Below are positions 26,322 to 36,763 of a stretch of DNA of 64,000 nucleotides, in pieces. Below the pieces are notes generated by a model. The model saw nothing but the letters and a program-made list of their open reading frames with translations, had not been told where the DNA came from and did not search any database. This DNA comes from Terebella lapidaria (Eukaryota; Annelida; Polychaeta; Terebellida; Terebellidae). Every line of letters begins with the position of its first letter. Position 1 is the first letter of the stretch. The translations under genes were made by a program, and so were the position numbers. Location: positions 25,110,209-25,174,208 of the forward strand of contig OX424562.1 in the NCBI GenBank assembly GCA_949152475.1, given 5' to 3'.

Positions 26322-27306
26322 GCCAGGTGTGAAAAATATATTTAAATGGCGCCCGCCAAATAATTATCTGGCGGCCGCCACATAATTAGTGCTTCAACCC
26401 AGCATTTTGGTCAATCCATAGAAATTCAAATTTCCGAATTTGTATGCAGTCGAAATGTTACATTTTATTCGAGATACATTATCGATATACTTAGTCGCTG
26501 ATTTCAATTTCCTAATTCGGGAATTAAAAAAATCCTCTTCCCCCTCTCCCCCCCCCCCCCCCGCCCCTTCGAAAACCAACCTCCAATGGGAGTGGTGTGC
26601 GTTAGTCACGTGCAAAGTGACTCTAATCGGTCAATGCTGATTTATATTGTAACATATGGTCCAAAACTGCCTCAATAAATTTAACGAATATTTGTTTGCG
26701 CGATGAAATGTACATATTTTCATGTCATTGATTGGTACTATGGACCATAGGGAAACTTTCAATACATATTCCATAGGTGAAAAGAAAGAAAAACAAAAAA
26801 AAGGAACACACAATATTAATCAGATAATTTGACGAATATTTGTCACCACCATCGAATATATGTACTGTTTTTATTTGTTCACACATCCCTAATCTATATA
26901 GCAAGGTAGCAACCATGATTGCAGAGGGCCTAGTTGCCATGGCCACAACACATTACATGAATTCATTGATGATCCCTATATAATGCTAAGTGTGAAAGTT
27001 AAGTTTTGTTGAATAATTTGCATATCAACAACCCTCCCCCCTCCACATTACCCCATATTAACATTGTCTCATTAAAAATAGTATGTAGATGATGTCACGA
27101 CTTTTATTTGGATACTTTTATTTGGATACTAATTAGCTACATGTATATTGCTTTACAAGAATATCCTACAGAGATAATTATGTGGCGGCCGCCAAATAAT
27201 TAAGTGGCGTCCGCCAGATAAATAAGTGGCGGCCGCTAGATAATTAAGTGGCGGCCGCCAGATAATTATGTGGCGGCCGGCAGATAACTATATTTTCACA
27301 CCTTGC
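26322..27306. mobile_element. Foldback-type DNA transposon with GGCGGCCGCC arms
   Basis: Ends are inverted copies: GCCAGGTGTGAAAAATATA on the left, and the complement of GCAAGGTGTGAAAATATA on the right. AGT flanks both sides (26319-26321 and 27307-27309), a possible 3-bp target duplication. Just inside each end are palindromic 12-mers related to TGGCGGCCGCCA at an exact 22-bp period: two on the left (26347, 26369) and five on the right (27183, 27205, 27227, 27249, 27271), separated by the near-palindromic spacer ATAATTA. The interior is AT-rich with a 15-base poly-C at 26548-26562 and no transposase. It is therefore a non-autonomous element. The 3-bp duplication would suit a Harbinger-like family, but the family is not proven. 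Confidence 0.72.
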
Positions 27307-27309
27307 AGT

Positions 27310-28392
27310 ATCTGGCCTCAACGGGCTTCCATATCTTTGTGTTATAATGATCATGGGAAAATTTGAAACCATAGGGGGTCACACAAATAAATATTCAGCA
27401 ATATCCAAATGCCTCACTGTGAATCTTCCAAGTCTAAAAAACATGTCAAACATAATTACATGTACGTGGATTTCCGTTTTTCTACAGCATCTGCTAAAGG
27501 CATTGGAGTGGTTACAAGCAGATGTAATCTCACGATTTAGCCTTGTAAATCAGCCTTTGTTTAATCATCAACAACCCCATCCTCACTTACAATAAATAAA
27601 CACAACCACGCAAGGTTTTTGCCCAGTAGTTCCCAGGTTAAGTGTCTTTCGGATCATAATTCGATTTTGCAGTGTCCAAGAAGTATTCAGTAAACTTATA
27701 CGGTGATAATAATTAGATACACTCTAGTTGCGATTATGTTTGTCTTGGAAGCGGATACTGTTTCACCATTAGCACCTAAGCGTTCTAAAATCAATGAAGG
27801 AGTACCAAGGATAATGACACTACTCATTTGTACGCAGCAAACATGAAAATCAATACATCTTCAGCAATGGAAGAAATATGATATTATTTCCCCAACAAGG
27901 TTTCATTTATATAAATGTATGTACGAAAAAGTACAGCATACTCATAAATACACAGCGAACTTAAGGAGAATTCTTCAGCGAAAGACATCATATCCACCCT
28001 GGGTTCTGGAAATCATTCCGTTCGAGACCAAAAACCCACTGGTGGTATCTGCGAGAAATCATGTATGTTAACATGACATCTGGTTTGTATGTCTAGTGAT
28101 GAGATGGGCGACATTTCAGTAAACAATCCATCAAACTATCTCTGGAAATGTGTAACACCGCGCGGAACACCTGGGCGTTAGTGTTGACGGAAAAACGGCC
28201 GATCCGCTACATAAACCCGGGCTAATTTAGGCAGATAGAGTTTGACAGGGATCTACCGTTGCGGATTCAACTCTGGCTTATCGTGATTATTCAATTCTCC
28301 TGTGCTATGGGCTATTTTCTTCGCGTTCTGTGTCGGTCAAGTGAATATTGATATTGTGAGTTATGTGAGTTCATTTCATTATCGAAAGAACA
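27310..28392. other. Intergenic DNA upstream of the fibrinogen-related gene
   Basis: No gene seen. The last 250 bases include the likely 5' UTR of the fibrinogen-related gene. I see no clear TATA box. Confidence 0.4.
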
Positions 28393-30750
28393 ATGTTCGT
28401 TCTGCATACGTATCAGCGGTTTTGTGTATTGATCGGAGGTGTATTGTGTGTATCAAGTGTGTATACACATGCATCACGTGATAGGGACACGTGTTCGTAC
28501 AGTTTTCAAGTATGGAAACCGGAGGAGAATGTTTTGGACAAACTGCGCATGCTCGAGACCTTGTTTTCCAACGTCACTTCCGTCGTTGATTACCGCCTTT
28601 TATCCATGCGTAGCCAGGTAATAACAGAGGTTCTCAACACCCAAAACATCACCAGTCGACTGGAGAAGGAACTCCTTGAGCAGAAACTGAAACACGTGCA
28701 GCAGACCGTTGACGTCAGAGAATTGAAGCTCCAGATTATCGACATCCGATCAGAGACCAGGAAACTACGTGATGCTGTCGAGAGCCTAGACGACAAACCA
28801 TTGGCTGGAGCGGGGTCACGTGGTCGCAGGCCCGCACAGACTGGGATAAGTCACGTGCAGAAGGAAGAGAGCGACCCGAGCACGACTAAGATTCTCGTCA
28901 GTCAGTTGCGGAACAGCGTTGGGGACCTCAAGGCAGAATGGCTTCTCATCAAGCGCGAGGTCACCAAGATAAAGACAGAGAACCTTCAGACCAAGTTCCA
29001 GCAGGAAGACCTGAAGGCGGACACCGTCAAACTCAAAGCCATCATCGAAGACATCAAGTCGAAAATTGACCTCATTGGCCACAAGCTGGAGACCGTTGCG
29101 GGCCCCGGCGGCCTGAGCACGGAGCAGGTGGAAGCGGCGGACAGGACCGAAGTCTCTCGCCTGAGGACCGACTTGGAGACCGTGAGGAGCCGCAGTAATT
29201 TGTTGGAGAACGAGTTGGTCCGTCTGGGCGGCCTCAGCGAGGAGTTGCGCCTGGAGGCCTTGGCCATCCTACGCGGCCGGCGAAATATCACGGCGGATAA
29301 CATCACTCGACTGCTGCAGAAAATGGCGGCCGAGAACCCGGATAACCCGGGAACGAGGGAGCGACTCTTAACGAGGGAAAGTATCCCGCCGACAGGTCAG
29401 TTCTTTGACATAACCACCAGTAGATTTTGTTTGATATTACTGTTGATGCTCTTGGCTACCACTTCCGAGAATATTGCGTGGCGATATGATTTTATCGAAA
29501 ATGAGTTCGTGAATCTTCCAGAAACTCGCTGGAGCATGGGGGGGGGGGGGGGAGGCTTGGTAATGCCATGTTATTTGTCCCATTCGTTAGCCTACACCGG
29601 TCGCGACCTTCTAACAAAATCTACAAGTCTGTATTATTTATCCCAATCCAGACTGTCAGGACGTGTACTCGCGCGGACACCGTGTCTCAGGCGTGTACGA
29701 GATCCAGCCGGCGGGCGCGGACCACCCCGACCGTGTGTACTGCGAGGTGGCGGCGGGCGCCGGGTGGACCATGCTCTCCCGGCGCCAGGACGGTACGCTG
29801 GACTTCGACAGGGGCTGGCAGGAATACAAGCACGGCTTCGGGAACTTGTACGGCGAGTTCTGGATCGGCAACGAGGCCATCCACAGGCTCACCTACCAGA
29901 AGAGGTGAGAGTGATTGCCATGCACAACTTGCCCAATGTCATATTGTAATTGAAGAGATGTATTTGAATCTTGTACTCTTCGTGTAGGCCAGTGACAGAA
30001 ACATACGAGTAAATATAGTGTACTGGAGTCAAATACGTAAACAAGATATCACACAACGGTACGATGCACAATAATATCTACTTGTAAAAACATTGTTCAT
30101 GTAGAAAACAAATCTTTAATTCTTTCTTTACAGGTACAAGTTGCGAGTTGACATGTGGGACTGGGAGGGAGGGAGAGCGTACGCCGAGTACGATAGCTTC
30201 TCCGTCACTGACGCCAGCGACAAGTACAGGATCCAGGTATCCGGATACACGGGAAACGCAGGTAAATACACGATCCGGGTGTTTGGATACAGGGAAACGC
30301 AAGTAAATATGGGATCCAGGTGTCTGGAACGCTGACAAATACACGATCCGGATGTCTGGATACACGGAAAACGCGGGTAAATACAGGATTTAGGTGTCTG
30401 GATACACGGGAAACGCAGGTAAACAGGATCCAGGTGATTTTTTTTGTTTGTGATTATATATTCGATGTGTACATTCCCTTTCGACAGGCGATTCCCTGAG
30501 TTACCATGACAAGATGGCCTTCAGTACGGTGGACAGCGACAACGACTTGAACATGAGCAACTGCGCAGAGGACAACAAGGGCGGCTGGTGGTTCAACAGC
30601 TGCTACTCCAGCAACCTGAACGGCGTGTACCACGTGGGCTGGTACACCAAGACCACGTACTCCAACGGCGTGACGTGGTACACACTCAAGGAGTCCGAGT
30701 TCTACAGTCTAAGAGCCGTCGAGATGAAGATCCGACCCATGTACGTGTGA
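28393..30750 (+). CDS. Secreted fibrinogen-related protein (coiled coil + FReD)
   Basis: Four exons, 28393-29395, 29652-29904, 30134-30261 and 30488-30750, phase-matched (1, 2, 1) with GT-AG ends, encode 548 residues. A hydrophobic signal peptide (about 1-26) is followed by a long heptad-rich region (about 45-330) predicted to be coiled coil, with several NxT/NxS sites. The fibrinogen C-terminal domain starts at D335-C336 and contains GVYEIQPAG, the GWTMLSRRQDG core, WIGNEAIHRLT, the calcium loop D477-S-D-N-D481 and the C487/C500 pair around GGWWFNSC. All four expected cysteines are present. This is the architecture of angiopoietin-like and invertebrate fibrinogen-related proteins, which bind glycans or receptors outside the cell. 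The ligand is unknown. An exon-derived minisatellite sits in the last intron. A 15-base poly-G lies in intron 1. Confidence 0.92.
30225..30436 (+). repeat. Exon-derived 42-bp minisatellite with copied splice donors
   Basis: The last 37 coding bases of FReD exon 3 plus its donor and flank (42 bp, reading YRIQVSGYTGNAGK) recur four more times in the following intron, at about 30267, 30308, 30340 and 30382, plus a partial copy ending near 30436. Copies differ by substitutions and small deletions, and several keep a usable-looking gtaaat or gtaaac donor. Read-through from the true exon end meets a stop after about two units. The array therefore multiplies potential 5' splice sites. Confidence 0.9.
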
Positions 30751-32273
30751 GCTAGCGGCGGCTGCGCGGGCGTTCGCGAGAACGGAGATGAGCGAGTGCT
30801 GGAGCATACGAATTGCCCACGGCCACAGAAACATGTACAAATATGGATAGAAATCCATGGTTCTTCAGTGTACACAGAGGAACATAATTAGGACTATAGG
30901 CCACTGGAAGGAATGTCTGTCACTTGTAGACTCTAGGTAGAAGTAGTTACATGTACCAAAGCAGAATAATTATTGTGCATTTAGTCTCAGATAATACATG
31001 GGACTATCAGTGAATATACCTCGATGAGATCCCATCTAACCTGGCCAGGGTCAAAACGTTTAATTACACACAGGTAAATGTTTGACATGTAAAAAAGTCA
31101 TCCCAAATTTCTTGAGAAGCGACAAAGATGAAACTTTGAAGCGAAAAATTTTTTAACGATACTCCTGCTCTTTTGTGTACCACATTTTGAAGACTACTTG
31201 GTAGGCCTATGCCTGCGACTGGGAGTACATAATGAAACGGTCATGGCGTTGAACTGTGTAGTTCAGGTTTGTTCAAGGGCACTATTAAAATTGTCAAGTG
31301 CTACTATAATTCAGGAAGTTTAGCCATATGTAGTGAACCGGCTGATACAATTGTAAGGTATTTTCGTCATCATTTTTGTCACTGGCCTACTCTACACTCA
31401 TAATTGGCATCGTTCTAAAATTGTGGAGTGTGCGTGTGTGTTGATACATGTAAATAAAATAACAGCAGTTGTGAACTCGAAATAAACCCAATATTCATCA
31501 GAGGGTTTTTATTTTCAGTCATGGACACAGAAGTGTGCGGTAACGTTATGAACCGCAAATCATAACGTAGCTTCCTTTCGATGCCGTGGCATTAATGAAT
31601 ATTGTATACTGGTATAGGCCTATTCCAATGAACACAATTGTGTGATTGCTAATATAGGCTACATAATTATGCACAATAACACGAATTATTTACTAATAAC
31701 ACGAACATGTGAGTCTGGTTCACATGTACAAACATACTCTGTTACTGACATATCAATCGACATGTTACAAAATATTAGTGGTCACTGGAATATGTCTGGA
31801 TTCACCAATAGAACGGCTGCAAAACAAATATACAAGCGCACTAATAGGCTTGTGCATTATAAGCCCTGCCTTTGCGTTACATAGCGGGTGATGTTATGAA
31901 ATGATATAATTGTCGTGATTTCATTAAACATCAATAATTGTTATCAGTAGGCCTATCTATTGGGCAGAGAGAGAGAGAGAGAGAGAGAGAGCCCACTGGA
32001 CCGTGACATATATATGTATGTCTAATCAACTTATAGCATAACGACTAAAAATGAAGGCTATTCACATTGAAAAATACGAGATCTACCGCCATATTTCGCC
32101 GAGACACTTACCACCAATGATGATTATACTGTATACCTAGGTCCATCACAATAACAATATATACTCTTCTATATGCCATCGCAGATTATAATATTGAACG
32201 TAGATATCGTTGAGGATCTCGAGTGAAATAATACCAATGCCATGCCAATAAAAACCAAGGTACATTATACATA
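30751..32273. other. Shared 3' flank of two convergent genes
   Basis: No coding region. Plus-strand AATAAA at 31453-31458 and 31482-31487 could end the fibrinogen-related transcript, and a TTTATT at 31508-31513 (AATAAA on the minus strand) could end the glycosyltransferase transcript, so the two 3' ends may nearly abut or overlap. A GA run lies at about 31975-31991. Confidence 0.45.
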
Positions 32274-34229
32274 TCATACAATACCTTTCGTCAATTTTGA
32301 ATACATTTCCACGAGATCAGTGTTATTTTTAGTGTCCTCGCACGGAGTGGCACGTCGAAAGATACAGTACGAATCGTGTTCATGTTCAACATCCACGTGA
32401 TAGTCAAACCCCGCACATATCGGGTCGTTATCGCACTTGAACTTGCAGGTAATACGCGACATGTAGTGGGGTGTATTGTCAATGATCGCAGTACACTGCG
32501 GTTTAGTGGCATAATTATTCTGGACACTTTTATTGAAGCCCAGGACAGTCATTTCTCGCGCCCATTCGTGATACGCCGTCGGGGCTTTCGCGTCAACAGC
32601 CAAGCCCGTAACGTCCAAGTGTATCCAAGTATGTGTTGGGAATTCTTTCAGTGTGATGACATCATATTTAACGGTTGAGAGTCCGTCTATTTCAATCCAG
32701 AATGGATCGACCATCATCTGCCTGAACAGCACATATTTACGTTCCTTGTCGTCGGCATTGATACGAAAAAGACCGTCACGCTCGTGTTCGATGATTTGGC
32801 ACCTTCCCACATCCAGAGGCGGTCTGTAAATGCGAAATTTCTTCTGGAACAGCCTACGTCTGAGAATATCGTCCTCCGCACCCCACCCAAAGAACAAGTT
32901 AGTATACCCATTCACAGCTTCGAACATGACACTGCTTAGTAACACTGCTGCACCAAAGAGTTTGTAGTCCAAGCGATAATCTCTACGAGGATTGTAAGCA
33001 GCCCAGTGTATAGGCTTGTCACGACACATCACCATGTTGTCATCGTGTTCAATGAGGGTATCCACGTCATGGAACAAGACACAATCAGGATTGAACAACC
33101 TTTTCGCCTCTAGATACCCCGCGTTCATCATGGCCGCCTTGTTGAACAGGGGAGGCAGGTTCTGCTCCACGATAAAGATACGGTATTCCACCATCTGGCG
33201 TTGGAGAATAGGATGTAAATGCGCCAGGAATGCCCGCAGGTGATTCTCCCTATCCCTAAATGGTACAATAACTGCGACACGTCTCCTAGGTAAACATGTG
33301 CGCGGAGCCCAGTGACCTCCGCTATCCAGCATCGGCATTTGGCCCTGCAAGCCTGCCCAGGATTTGTTTAGCAGGCGCTCCTGGCTGATCGCCAGTCGTC
33401 CGCGCAAACCCCCAGGAAGACACGAACACATTCTGGCTCTATCGACGTGATGTCCTAGATGTTGGCTCTCCTTCTCACAACTGTCAATGATGTGGCAAAG
33501 ATAACCATAACTGGACGGTATATCTGCCAACTTTCTCTCTAAATTCATTATGGAATCCCAGCGTTTCACTTTCTTCGAATACGAGTCGTTCCTATGGCTA
33601 CCACCGGGATCCAGCAGAGACCCCAATGCCTCCCAGATGGCACTGGGATCCCCGGTGTGTTCGCACGGGACCCTATACTCCTTGCCGTCATCTACGTCTC
33701 TCCAGATCTTGTACGTGTATCCCGCAATCTGACTTAAAGCCCTGAAATTGATCTTGGACACAAGACTGGAATTCCTGCAGCACATTACAGGAACCGGGGC
33801 ACGATCCACTTGTGATGTTGGTGGCTGTTGCTTTGCGATGACATTTGGTCTCTGTCGGAAACGGGCCTTGTAAATTGGGCGGGTATATCTACGATAGATG
33901 GTGGGTCTTCGGCTTTCGACTCTCCTAATATGTTTTGGGACTTTCTGCTCAGTAATTGTATATCCGTGATCAGTTACGAATGATTCAGTTGGTTGGTGCT
34001 GTGCGATTGTGGTAGATAGACCAACGAGAATGACGCCTTCATTGACATCCGTGGCACCCAGACTATTACTGGAGTAGTTTTGCCTGTATCTGACTTTTGA
34101 TTGTGATACCAATATCACCATATCCCGGAGCAGTAAAAATGTCGAGAACACAAACACGACAGCAAAGTACATCAACACAGTCTTCCTTCTCAAGACGAAC
34201 CATTGTGATAACTTCGCACTCGTCGCCAT
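32274..34229 (-). CDS. Beta-1,4-galactosyltransferase/GalNAc-transferase family (GT7)
   Basis: Golgi type II membrane glycosyltransferase, 651 residues in one uninterrupted exon. A short cytosolic tail, a membrane anchor (about 17-40) and a basic stem (about 95-130) precede a GT7 catalytic domain: VIVPFRDR (320-327), FNKAAMMNAGYLEA (362-375), the metal-binding DVD at 388-390, GWGAEDD (448-454) and H482 in the EHERD motif. Family enzymes transfer Gal or GalNAc from the UDP-sugar in beta-1,4 linkage to GlcNAc. The residue just before F425-G426 is Leu424; in the vertebrate galactosyltransferase the matching residue is Tyr289, and Leu/Ile there favours UDP-GalNAc, so GalNAc transfer is plausible. 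Odd points are its length (usual about 350-400), an extra Cys-bearing module at 145-310, and a Cys-rich tail (579-651) resembling a PAN/apple-like fold. It is convergent with the fibrinogen-related gene. Confidence 0.9.
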   Translation of the reverse strand: MATSAKLSQWFVLRRKTVLMYFAVVFVFSTFLLLRDMVILVSQSKVRYRQNYSSNSLGATDVNEGVILVGLSTTIAQHQPTESFVTDHGYTITEQKVPKHIRRVESRRPTIYRRYTRPIYKARFRQRPNVIAKQQPPTSQVDRAPVPVMCCRNSSLVSKINFRALSQIAGYTYKIWRDVDDGKEYRVPCEHTGDPSAIWEALGSLLDPGGSHRNDSYSKKVKRWDSIMNLERKLADIPSSYGYLCHIIDSCEKESQHLGHHVDRARMCSCLPGGLRGRLAISQERLLNKSWAGLQGQMPMLDSGGHWAPRTCLPRRRVAVIVPFRDRENHLRAFLAHLHPILQRQMVEYRIFIVEQNLPPLFNKAAMMNAGYLEAKRLFNPDCVLFHDVDTLIEHDDNMVMCRDKPIHWAAYNPRRDYRLDYKLFGAAVLLSSVMFEAVNGYTNLFFGWGAEDDILRRRLFQKKFRIYRPPLDVGRCQIIEHERDGLFRINADDKERKYVLFRQMMVDPFWIEIDGLSTVKYDVITLKEFPTHTWIHLDVTGLAVDAKAPTAYHEWAREMTVLGFNKSVQNNYATKPQCTAIIDNTPHYMSRITCKFKCDNDPICAGFDYHVDVEHEHDSYCIFRRATPCEDTKNNTDLVEMYSKLTKGIV

Positions 34230-35619
34230 ATTTGTGAAGTTTGCATTGGTTTCGAGATAATATAATCGTATATATGTATGTACATGGACAGTGACACTGA
34301 TCGAGCCATCAAGTTCGTTGAGTTTGCCAAAATGTACATGTTCCAGTGATCATAAAATAGATGGGATATTCAAAAAAATATAGTCGAACGCTTCACTGCC
34401 TAAATTGAATGTAAGCCCTTGAGGGTTGAGGGATGTGGCTGGGGTGAATTGGTTATGATGGCCGATGTCTTTTGAGAGTGACTTCACTACATGGAGGACA
34501 GGCAGTTCTGGCTTGACTGAGTGTGACGTCTCGCGGCGAGTTTGTTCCTTCTCTAAATGATGCGTTCATGCATACCACCGATTTTTACACACATCATACG
34601 AGACCGATCTACCACATCAACACTGAAGGCCCAGTCACACTGACGATACGACAAAGACACGACCTTAATAATTATTGCTGCGACCTAACATTTGTGTAAT
34701 CGTGGACAAATCGTGGCACAAACCTATGACTGGTCCTAGAGGTCGCAAACATAAAAAAAATATCGCATCAGAGCATGTTAAAAACGTCCAATGTATGATC
34801 TCTTTTGCGCAATCGTGCCACCAGTCGGGAAAAGTGGCACCACCAATCGGACATTGTCTCACGTTATAGATTAGCTAGAATGGTTGTGCTACTGGTTAGT
34901 CGAATAAATTAAAACGAATAAAGGTCATGTCAGGAAAAAACTTAAATTTCGAGAAGTTTCATTTGTCATTATGTCGTGATTCCATATCTTTATATGGGTA
35001 TACATATCAAGATATACAGGCCAAATGGGCTGTCAAATATTCTCAGTGTCAAGCAGCTGTGTAAACACACCATTCAATCTCAAATGACTGCCCAAATCCA
35101 AGATGGCTGCCAGTATCCAATGATTTTTTATCATAACGCGAGCTGAAGAAGATGATTAGTCCAATTTGCCGTATAGTTGCTAGATGGATTGGTTGTGTGA
35201 ATTGATAAGCCGGCATTAATTTGTCAATTTAACTGTTTATTTGGATGATAAAATCTAATGCCGCAAGTAATCCAGCCGACACACACACCTAGGTCGACTG
35301 ATATCCCAAGTCGTCTATATAACTTAGTCCTTGTACAATTATTCACAGATTCTTCAATTTCTTCTGATTTCTCAATCTGTCTCACTGTACGATTACGTCC
35401 ATACTCTTTGACAAATTCTAACGGCCTCCAGTATTAGCTGAATATTTGACCATGTTCTTTATATGACATATGCTTAAATATTATAGGAATTGTTGTATCA
35501 TATTTCAAGAATTAAAAAACTAGAACTTGAATATCAATACCTAGTTGTTCAATTAAATTTAAACAATGTACCGAGGAAATGAGAAAACCCTGCCTGAACA
35601 ATGTGATTAAAACCATAGG
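34230..35619. other. Intergenic DNA upstream of the glycosyltransferase
   Basis: No gene or clear repeat seen. It should contain the promoter of the minus-strand glycosyltransferase. Short frames at 34665-34869 are open on both strands but meaningless. Confidence 0.4.
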
Positions 35620-36686
35620 AAACGAGACAATCAGAGATTGCAGACCCTCGCCCTTCAGATTTAGTAACTAAAATTAGGCGATAATTGAGAGTTTTGGTCT
35701 TAAGACCATCAGTTGTACGCCATACGATTGGGAATTGGCCAAAGAAAAATACAAAAATAAGTTGAAAATTTAATATTGATTAGAACCGGAGTTATAGCCA
35801 ATTATGTGATTTTCTTTTTTCCGTTGCCACGGCAACCGTTTTTACCCGATTTTGGCAAAATTTGGAAGGTACTGAGCCACTACCATTTCTCTCCAGCCCT
35901 GAAAATTTCAAATCGATCGGACCGTCTGCCTTTGAGTTATGAGCGCAGACATTTGCACTGAAACGTCGCTGGCCAAAAATAACCGAAATCGTGACCCCCA
36001 ATTTTTCGACATCGGGGCGATAATGGAAAATTTTCGTCGTACGACCATCGGTCGTACACCAAACGATCGGGAATTGGCCAAAGAAAAATACAAAAATAGT
36101 TGGAAAAATTAATATCAAGTAGAACCGGAGTTAGAGCCAATTATGTGATTTTCTTTTTTCCGTTGCCATGGCAACCGTTTTCATCCGATTTTGGCAAAAT
36201 TTTAGAGAGACTGAGCCACCACCATAGCACTTCTGCCATGGTGGCAGAAGTGGTGGCAGAACAGACATTTGCACTGAAACGTCGCTGGCCAAAAATAACA
36301 ATAACGAAATCAGGACCCCCCCTTTTTCGACATCGGGCGAAAATAGAGAGTTTTCGTCTTACGACTATCGGCTGAACACCATACGATCGGGAATTGGCCA
36401 CAGAAAAATACAAAAATAGGTGGAAAAAATAATATCGAGTAGAACCGGAGTTAGAGCCAATTATGTGATTTTCACTTTTTCCGTTGCCATGGCAACCGTT
36501 TTTATCCGATTTGTACAAAATTTGAGGAGGACCGAGCCACGGCGATACCGCTTCATTCCCATAAGTTTTAGATCGATCGGACCATTCCTCTTTGAGATAT
36601 GCGCGCGGACAGACAAACAAACAAACAAACAAACAAACTGACAGACCCAATTGCAATACCCTCTCCCCCTATCGGGGCGAGGGTAA
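35620..36686 (+). mobile_element. Interspersed element with X-box palindromes, copy 1
   Basis: Shares its ends with the copy at 53852-54826. Both begin AAACGAGACAATCAGAG, include ACCCTCGCCC near the left end and finish with a hairpin closing on GGGCGAGGGTAA; those 10-mers are inverted repeats. The interior is a decayed tandem array of about 320-340-bp units, each beginning near AGAACCGGAGTTA and carrying GTTGCCATGGCAAC or a one-base variant (35823-35836 variant, 36162-36175 and 36483-36496 perfect). An AAAC microsatellite lies at about 36613-36640. No protein is encoded, so this is a non-autonomous element of unassigned family. Confidence 0.75.
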
Positions 36687-36763
36687 TAATGCATTTTAGA
36701 AAGCTTTATTAGGAGAATTCAAGGTTATTCGCCAAAAAGGACTGCTCCCTTGAATCCGTTTAT

